Assembly: GCA_033961575.1 (NCBI GenBank)
Contig: CM066727.1
Coordinates: 156,907,434 to 156,971,433, forward strand
Reading direction: 5' to 3'
DNA length: 64,000 nt
Origin: Aselliscus stoliczkanus
Taxonomy: Eukaryota; Chordata; Mammalia; Chiroptera; Hipposideridae
Shown here: positions 57,135 to 64,000 of the stretch, one piece after another
Numbering within the stretch: position 1 is the first letter of the stretch
How the letters are laid out: each line of letters opens with the position of its first letter
Translations under genes and position numbers: made by a program
Notes under the pieces: generated by a model
What the model saw: the letters and a program-made list of their open reading frames with translations, nothing else
The model's database searches: none
What the model was told of the DNA's origin: nothing

Positions 57135-57541
57135 ATTTTATTGGGGAACTGGCGGAGGGGAACAGCGTTGGGGAATCGGGGAAGGGGAACAGACAAGTTG
57201 CTGTCCCCTTGTTCCCCAGTCCAGCCGCGGAGGATGCTGCCTCACTGTTGGTATCGTCATTGCGCTCTTCCCAGATGAGGCAGACCGGTCGCCGGCCCCC
57301 GGATGTCGCTCACTGTGGCTATTGGCAGCTCACTCTTGGCTGCCAGCCGCTCACGCTGGCTGCGGGCCACTCACTATAGCCTATGGCAGCCCACACCATC
57401 ACCGGGGCTCGCACAGCCCAGCTCCAGGTGGAGCTGCTGTTAGCTGTAGAGGGCAGCGTCACCGGCCCCCACGCGGGATCCGAACCGGGGCCGCTGGCAT
57501 CCCAAAACCAGCGCTCAACCAATGCGCCACTCGGCCGGCCC
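57103..57541 (-). mobile_element. long (439-bp) GC-rich tRNA-SINE, antisense, young
   Basis: Perfect 17-bp duplication 'gagagctgttactttct' at 57086-57102 and 57542-57558, and an uninterrupted T-tail of about 29. In sense it has the tRNA-like head, a body with GTGAGC/GTGAGT-type motifs about every 20-27 bp, a G-rich segment, two GGGGAA-complement blocks and CCCCAATAAAATA, i.e. a polyadenylation-type signal just before the A-tail. GC-rich with many CpGs, which suggests a recent insertion. Confidence 0.95.
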
Positions 57542-57586
57542 GAGAGCTGTTACTTTCTACCCTAATAAACTGTCGTCTGCTGTAAA

Positions 57587-57604
57587 CTTAAAAAAAAAAA
57601 AAAA
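57587..57604. repeat. poly-A tract
   Basis: Pure A run at the end of 'ctgctgtaaacttaaaa'. No element head is recognised upstream beyond the long SINE flank. Confidence 0.7.
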
Positions 57605-58207
57605 GGATATCTGGGTTTTCCGCAGCCTTCCATCCCACCTGGAAGGTCAGAATCCCTGCTGTTTTTCACAGCTAGAAGTTGTGGGGTCTCCTCTTTCCAG
57701 CACCAGTAGTCTGGGACGAAGAGCCTGCTTTGGGGGGCTGGGGTCCCTCGATCTTTCATGAGTAACCTTCGTGGCTGTAATATCTCTCCTGAGTTTCAAC
57801 TGCCACATATGGGTGTGGGACCAGCCTGTTCCGTGTCTCTGCCTCTCCTACCAGTCTCGATATGGCTTCTTATTTATATCCTTAGTTATAAACTTCTGTT
57901 CAGCTAGACCTTAGATGGTTCTCTAGGTTGATTGTTCTATAATTTGGTTGTAATTTTGAAGTGTTCATGGGATGAGGCAAGCATAATGTTTATCTACTCC
58001 TCCATCTTGGATCTCCCAATACTGTCTCTTTAGGAATCAGAAATAGGCTGGTGGGAAAGTTTGGGAGGTGGCAGAGGACCTTTATGTTGTCTTAAATTGA
58101 ATGATGCTTGAACTAAGGCCAGTTCTGGCTGTGGTAAAATCACCTAATCTGTGTCTTTTCCCTCCTATCAATGGAAGGTGAATCAGGAAAAATACTATTA
58201 GAATATT

Positions 58208-59084
58208 AAAAAAATAATTTATTGAGATAAATTTATACAACATAAAAATGACCATTTTAAAGTGAACAATTTGGTGGATTTAGTACATTCACAATATTAA
58301 GCAATCACCACCTCTATCTAATTTCGAAATATCATCATCCATCAAAAGTAAAATGCCTTACCCATTTAGCAATTTCTCCCCCATTCTCTCCTGCCCCCTA
58401 GCCCATGGCAACCAATCTACACTTTGTCTATATAGGTTTATCTATTTCATATAAATGGAATCATGCAATATATGTTGTTTTTGTGTCTGGCTCATTTCAC
58501 TTAGCATAATGTTTTCAAGATTCATTAATGTTGTAGCATGTATTAGTACTTAATTCCTTTTTATGGATTAATAATACTCCATTGTGTGTATATGCCACAA
58601 TTTGTTTACCCATTTTTCAGTTGATGGGCATTTGAGTTGTTTCTACCTTTTGGCTATTGTGAACAATGCTGCTATGAACATGCATGTACACATACTTGTT
58701 TGAGTACCTGTTTTCAATTCTTTGGGTACATACCTAAGAGTTGACTTTTGGGTCATATGTTTAGTCTATGTTTAACTTTTTGAGGAACTGTCAAACTGTT
58801 TTCCACAGCAGCTGAACCATTTACATTCCCACCAGTATGTACTAGGGTTCCAAATTTTACATGTCTTAGACAACACTTGTTATTTGATTTTTTTGATTGT
58901 AGCCATCCTAATGGGTGTGAAGTGGTATATTATTTAGGTTTTGATTTGCATTTCCCTAATAACTAATGACGTTGAGTATCTTTTCATGTTTTTGTTGGGA
59001 ATTTGTATATCTTTGGAGAAATGTCTTTTCAAGTCTTTTGCCCATTTTTCAAATTGGGTTGTCTTTTTGTGGTTGAGCCATTAT

Positions 59085-59090
<6 letters not shown>
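58208..59090 (-). mobile_element. L1M LINE 3' end, antisense
   Basis: Reversed 3' UTR and ORF2 C-terminal sequence: 'ttattgagataaatttatac', 'atttagcaatttctccccca', 'tccattgtgtgtatatgcca', 'tgttttccacagcagctgaa', 'tttgatttgcatttccctaa'. It breaks off at the (TA)n tract. Confidence 0.88.
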
Positions 59091-59137
<47 letters not shown>

Positions 59138-59190
59138 GTATCATATATATATCTAAATATCTGTATCATATCATATATATATATATATTT
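59088..59190. repeat. compound (TA)n microsatellite
   Basis: About 24 TA units, then degenerate copies of a unit like ATCTGTATCATATATAT to about 59190. Confidence 0.9.
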
Positions 59191-59302
59191 CTAATATAAT
59201 TGTCTAATATTATAGTCTAATTCTCCTCCAGCACTTTTAGAGGCTGTTATAAGATGGTATTTTTCCTTTGTCACGAACTGGATAGTCCTGTACTGGATGG
59301 AC

Positions 59303-59485
59303 TGTGTCGCAAAGTTTGGCATGCACAAGAATAACCAAGAGTTTGTGTTTAGACAGATCCATGGCCCCTCACCCCTCTTCTCCTAGATTCTCAAAAGGTT
59401 TGGGATGAGGCCAAGAATTTGTATTTTTAACTAACTCTCAGGTGATGCCAATGCCGTTGGCCTGTGGACCACATGTTGAATAGTA
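59303..59485 (+). mobile_element. MER5A (hAT-Charlie) DNA transposon
   Basis: 'caaagtttggcatgcacaag', 'aggccaagaatttgtatttt', 'taactctcaggtgatgcc', 'cctgtggaccacatgttgaa' follow the MER5A consensus end to end. The 'caaagtttg' start and 'acatgttga' end are degenerate terminal repeats. Non-coding. Confidence 0.85.
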
Positions 59486-59684
59486 ATGCTGAGATAGACA
59501 GTTTTTTGAGCTTCTGTCCCATCACTAAACTGCTACTCTGAGACCCTCTTCTTTTTCCAGAATAATTGGTTTCTGGGCCTTGGATGTACTCTATGACCAC
59601 TTCCCTCAGCCACAGGCTATTAGACAATAGGAGGACGCCTGACCAAAGCTGGACCAACTGGATTTTTCTCTCCTGGGAATTTAC

Positions 59685-59805
59685 TTTTTTTTTTTTAGCA
59701 TTTTTTTTTTTTTGAGGGCAGTATCACTGGCCCTCGTATGTGGGACCCAACGGGGGCCGCTGGCTTCCCAAGCCAGCTCTTAACCGCCGCGCCACTCGGC
59801 CGGCC
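59685..59805 (-). mobile_element. short tRNA-SINE, antisense, young
   Basis: Perfect 17-bp duplication 'ctctcctgggaatttac' at 59668-59684 and 59806-59822. The tail is two T runs separated by 'agca', so the A-tail holds a short non-A spacer. Confidence 0.95.
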
Positions 59806-60044
59806 CTCTCCTGGGAATTTACAAAAGGGACTCAGAGACACTCATTAGTTTTCTGCTGATTTCATGAATTGAGTTGTGTACGGGCTAAGCTGTGGTGTGA
59901 TCATCTTCCTCCATGTGATTAAAAAACAGAGAAAGCCAGTCTTCAGGAGGGTGAGTGGAAAGAAACAGAACTGTCAACAGAACAGGGGATGTGAGGGAAT
60001 AATAACAATAATAGATAACACTCACTGAGCATTTGTTATATGTC

Positions 60045-60960
60045 AAGGTACTGGTTTAAAAAAATTTTACTATCAATTTTTAAAATAAACTTCTAATTTT
60101 AAAATAATTTTTAGATATACAGAAAAGTTACAAAAGCAGTGCAGAGAGTTCCTGTATATGTCTCACCCAGTACCTCCTAATATTAACAATTAAATAACTA
60201 TAGTGCATTTGTCAAAACTAAGAAATTAACATTAGTATATTATTATTGTTAACTAAGTTTCAGACTTCATTTGAATTTTGCTAATTTTTACACTAAATCC
60301 CTCCCACCCTCCTTGGGAGTCTAGGATCTAATCCAGGATCCCTCACTGAATATAGTCATGGTGTCTCCTTAGTCTCCTTGAGTCTGTGATAATTTCTCAG
60401 ATTTCCCTTGTTTTTCATAATCTTGGCAGTTTTGAGGAGTATTGGTCAGATATTTTGTAGAATGAGCCCAATTTGAATTTGTCTGGTATTTTCCTTATGG
60501 ATAGACTCGAGTTAATGGTTTCTGGGAAGAATTCCACAGAAATAAAGTGCCCTCATCACATCATATGGGGGGTGTGCATGATATCAACATGACTTATCAC
60601 AGGTGATATTAACCTTGGTCATTTGGTTAAGGTGGTGTCTGCTAGGCTTCTCTAATGTAAAGTTGCTATTTATCCCTTTGCATTCTCTGTTCTTTGAAAG
60701 TGAGTCATTAAATCCAGCCCACACTCATGGAGAGGGGAATTAAGCTGTACCTCCTGGAGGGAGCAGTAACTACATATATTATTCGAAATTTTGTAAGGAC
60801 GATTTGTCCTTTATCCTTATAACTAATTGTTGATTTTTATTTATTTAGTATGGACTCATGAATACTTTTATGCTTTGGGTTATAATCTAACCCTATGTTT
60901 TTCCTTTTGTTGCTCAAATTGTTCCAGCTTTGGCCATGGGGAGCTTTTTTACTTTGGCTA
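60045..60960 (-). mobile_element. L1M LINE 3' UTR, antisense
   Basis: 'cagaaaagttacaaaagcag', 'ttagtctccttgagtctgtg', 'attccacagaaataaagtgc', 'acaggtgatattaaccttgg', 'aatgtaaagttgctatttat' are parts of a long reversed L1M 3' UTR related to that at 15275. Confidence 0.75.
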
Positions 60961-60989
60961 CTGTATTATTTTCACATCCCTTTAATATT

Positions 60990-61045
60990 CTCTCCTCCTC
61001 CTCTTCGTCCTCCTCCTTCTCCCCCTCCTCCTCCTTCTTTTTGCA
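60990..61045. repeat. pyrimidine-rich (CTC/CTT)n tract
   Basis: Mostly C and T on the plus strand ('tctcctcctcctcttcg'). Confidence 0.85.
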
Positions 61046-61059
61046 CTTCTTTACTTTCC

Positions 61060-61200
61060 AGGAATCATTTTAAGGACTTTATTACATTAGCTTATTTAAT
61101 ACAACACTCCTGTGAGATAGGTTCCTAATATTATCCCCATTTTACAGATGATGCAACAGGTACAGAGATGGCCATGTGCTCCCTGCGCATGTGCTGTGGG
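61060..61200 (-). mobile_element. MIR fragment, antisense
   Basis: 'ttaatacaacactcctgtga', 'ttatccccattttacagatg'. Confidence 0.75.
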
Positions 61201-61539
61201 TGTGTTACCGAGAGTGTGTGTGATGGAGCAGCTGCCTGGTGCCTGAGGGTGTTTTAATTCTTGACTCCTGCCTCTCCTGAAACCTACTTGCACTGTTCTT
61301 GGGTTCATGAGCAGTCCTTGTATTTTCATAAGACACCTCCCTCTCCCAAGTGAGCTGGTTTGAGTGGAATTCTGTTCATGCTGCTGAATCAGTACATGAC
61401 CCCACCATAGCTCATGGAATCATCTTCAAGCCTGAAGGAAGTACAGTCACCTTCATCTTATAGATGAAACATCTAAAGGGAAATGAACATTGGTAGAAGA
61501 TCAGGAATCAGCCCACAGACTGCCAGTCCAGGGCCAGTT
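61201..61539. other. unassigned non-coding DNA
   Basis: Possible reversed MIR trace near 61445-61520. Nothing else. Confidence 0.4.
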
Positions 61540-61760
61540 CTATAGGATTTAGCCATCTACTGAGCTGGGCATGTAAGGAAGGAACTCATGGTGTAGGTGA
61601 GCAGACAAACCAGTGTTGAAATACAGCTACGCACCCAGTACAGTGCAACTCAGTGAAGAGACCCGCTGCCTCTCCCAGGTGTTGCTGGGAAAGACTTCCC
61701 AGAGAAGGGGCTGTTGAAGCTAGGCTCACAGATGGTTATTACCAGGAATATTTAGGGGGA
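61540..61760 (-). mobile_element. L2-type fragment, antisense
   Basis: Texture of reversed L2 ('gggaaagacttcccagagaa'). Weak. Confidence 0.4.
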
Positions 61761-62429
61761 GAGGGACAGAGAACCCCAGGCAAAGGACACTCAGGCACAG
61801 AAGAGAGATGGGGGCAAAAGCAGTGAGACAGGAGTCCATGCTTCCTCTCAGTTATAGAGGATGATGTTGAAAAACCCACTACACGTTGTGGCATTTGTAT
61901 GAGGTTTATAGTTGATAGCATGTACTCATTTACATCGAAGATGTAACACCTCTGAACTCTATTCAGCACTGGCAAATCAAGGAGAGTTAATTGGTCCTCA
62001 TTTTATTTAACTCTGGGGAACTCCATTCAACATCAGGTTAGAAGTTACAATATAACTTTTACAGAAGACTGTGGAAGAAACAGGCTACTTTCAGAAAGGA
62101 TTTTCTCCCCAAAAAGGTCACAGAAGTGTTTGGCAACTTTTGAAACTTACTGATTTTTATTTTTATTAGCATTAGCCAGTCTCCTAACACTGGCCCTCAT
62201 GTACGCTGTCACCAAAGCCACCTGTCTAAGTGAGGCAGGTGTCGAGGGCTGGGTCTTAACCAGGCCCACCCGTTACTGTGTGGAGTGAGACACTTACCAA
62301 TCCTGTTCCATGTGGCAGCTGACAGAATAAGGTTATCCCTGTCACTTTCACTCTCCCCCAGAACCAGCAAATGTGTGTGACTTAGCCCAGAAGGAATTGT
62401 GTATATTAATATGACTAAAAATAATAATA
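61761..62429. other. unassigned non-coding DNA
   Basis: No gene or repeat recognised. Confidence 0.5.
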
Positions 62430-62640
62430 GTAAAAAGCAATGGTTAAACATTTACTATGTGGCAGATAATGTTCTAAGGGCTTTACCTCTATTAACTCAA
62501 CTCTCATAAACCTATGCAGAAGGTATACTAACAATATCCCCAACTTAAAGATGAAGAAACTGACACACAAAGAAGTTAAGTAACTTGTCTACATCATACA
62601 GCTAGTAGGTGGCATGGTAAGCATTTTGTTTCTGACTATT
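62430..62640 (-). mobile_element. MIR SINE, antisense
   Basis: 'acatttactatgtggcagat', 'taagggctttacctctatta', 'aaagatgaagaaactgacac', 'catacagctagtaggtggca'. Confidence 0.85.
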
Positions 62641-64000
62641 GTGATCACAACCTTATGTACTGCCTCTCCTATGATCCAATTCATATTGATCTGTATTTCT
62701 CAGGTAATTATCTCATGGGACAGTGTCTTTGTGGACATAATTCTCCCTCTCCTTATATTTCTGAAAACTTCTTAAGTGTGGAATAGGCAGAACACATCAA
62801 ACTCAACTGCTGTAACTCTTATCCTGAGATGAGAAATATAGTTTGATGAAGTCTCTATACAAATAGTTAGAGGATCCTTTATGGAAACACCTACCTTTGT
62901 TGAGAAGATACTGTGGTAAGAAGCTTGCTTTGGTGAGGAAACTGGGCCTCCCAAGCTTGGAGAAGAATTGACTGGCTCTGTGGTTTCAGAGGGGCAGTGT
63001 GTGCGTTGAGGGGTGGCGGTGGCTGTAGTGTATGAAACAAGGAAAGAAAGGTGCTCACTCTGAAGAGGGAAGAGAGGTAGAGGCAAAGGGGGGAGTGGGG
63101 AACCCAAGTGTCTACACAGAAGTGGGCTTCCTGGAGAGAAAAATGCAGGAGGGAGATTTCATGAGTTTAATGATGTGTGTTCTTGTGGTGTAGGTAAGAG
63201 AAAAAAATCATGCATCAAATTTTGAATTTTCTGAGGTCACACATATAAGTTACTTATGTATTAATATAGAGGTTAACTACAATGAAAAAGGCATGTAATG
63301 AGCATGAGGTCAGGAGATGACTGACAAGATTCCAGTCTTTCCTTACCTCACTGCAGTCCTGGTGTAAGGCTGTGGGCCTTTCCTGGCTGGGCCACCTGGA
63401 TTCTTTCATGAAGGTCAGAACTGAAGTCCCCTTCTCTGTGCCACTGCTCTTCTCCTCTAGGACACCTCAGCTCTCCTGATGAGCCATTTGTCATCTCTTG
63501 GGAATCTCTTGCCCTGCCACCAACCTGTAGATGTGCCTCTTGGTGGTGCCCTCTGGGTTAGGGCCATGGGGATAGGGCCATGGCTAAAATTGTAAATGGG
63601 CCTGCTGTTTAGGACCTCCTTACACATGGGCTTCAATTACAAGGTGAGAGCTCATGGCCCCTCTCCTCCAGCTGGCAGTCCGCCCAGACTGGGCCATTCC
63701 CCTGGGTCCCTCTGTCCTTCATTGTAAAGGAGAGAATAATAAGTCCTGTCCTTCAGTAGCCTCTGCTCCGGTGGGGGTCAGCGTATTGCCCACTTCCCCA
63801 GATCTCCCCACAAGGCTGTTCTCCTCTGAAGTGGAAGGGGAAAATGCATTTTACTTGTAAAGGGATGTGTTTAAAATTATATGTATTTCTAGATTTGCAA
63901 ATTTATAACCTGATGAATAAGTTGAACATGTGGAAAACAAAATTGATGTATTGAAAACACTGTATAATTATGAAACGAGGCAGTTTCCTAGATAATCACT
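62641..64000. other. unassigned non-coding DNA to window end
   Basis: No gene or named repeat. A 111-codon minus-strand frame (62772-63107) and a 68-codon plus-strand frame (63654-63860) lack domains. Confidence 0.5.

Larger units (their letters stand above)
53586..58016 (-). mobile_element. rearranged antisense L1 hosting four SINEs
   Basis: Reads right to left as an old L1. The 5' end at about 58016 ('ctcctccatcttggatctcc') is followed by 5' sequence back to about 55570, ORF2 N-terminal endonuclease sequence (54631-55125), ORF2 C-terminus (54303-54630) and 3' UTR (53586-54250). Most of ORF2, including all of the reverse transcriptase, is missing: the endonuclease part is joined directly to the C-terminal part near 54630, in one 160-codon frame. 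The 3' UTR is repeated. Later insertions sit at 54838, 55130-55340, 55775 and 57103. Confidence 0.8.

Noticed and set aside
1..64000. CRISPR array, bacterial operon or phage-like system
   Set aside because: No regularly spaced direct repeats and no dense coding; LINE/SINE/LTR content is plainly mammalian.

Overview
The window is non-coding mammalian DNA, most likely from a bat. The main clue is the set of tRNA-derived SINEs. They have a GGCCGGCC-type head, a body with the motif CACCTGTTGGCAGCTC (seen here on both strands), and in the long forms a tail block of GGGGAA repeats ending (sense) in CCCCAATAAA. I associate this style with Ves/Rhin-type SINEs of Chiroptera, especially Rhinolophoidea; this placement is from memory, not from a search. 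The background is ordinary placental repeats: L1M and L2 LINEs, MIR, MER5A, MLT1 (ERVL-MaLR) LTRs and other old LTRs.

I find no convincing protein-coding gene, tRNA or rRNA gene, CRISPR array, operon or new multi-gene system. The longest open frames (110-160 codons) are chance frames or remains of L1 ORF2. Old retroviral material is present only as solitary LTRs without viral genes.

Layout. 0.8-1.15 kb: solo MLT1 LTR. 1.2-3.8 kb: antisense L1M. 3.8-8.2 kb: L2 and MIR pieces, a TA-flanked MITE inside a MIR, and a SINE. 8.2-11.4 kb: mostly unassigned. 11.4-13.8 kb: old LTR, then a three-level nest (mariner in hAT-like hairpin element in MIR), then a SINE carrying an extra 3' segment. 14-16.5 kb: antisense L1M 3' end. 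17.5-19.2 kb: old LINE carrying two SINEs and a young L1 end. 19.3-32 kb: MIR, L2 and L1ME scraps with long unassigned spacers. 32.7-34.3 kb: a MIR split by an MLT1 LTR (itself hit by two SINEs) and an ERV1-like LTR. 35.2-37.3 kb: MLT1 LTR and sense L1 ORF2. 39-41.6 kb: long SINE and two LTR-like elements. 42-45.4 kb: a 5'-truncated young L1 with 16-bp target duplications, then sense L1 ORF1. 45.4-53.6 kb: old fragments, one long SINE and unassigned DNA. 53.6-58.0 kb: a rearranged antisense L1 hosting four SINEs. 58.2-61 kb: more antisense L1, MER5A and a SINE. 61-64 kb: L2 and MIR scraps and unassigned sequence.

The most informative content is retrotransposon natural history. Eighteen tRNA-SINE copies fall into discrete architectures (about 95-bp head-only, about 145-bp monomer, about 430-bp long form, and a three-module form), many with intact target-site duplications. 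One copy appears to have transduced about 110 bp of 3' flank. Several nested insertions give a clear relative chronology. All family names are recalled consensus matches made by eye; RepeatMasker with a chiropteran library would be the decisive check.
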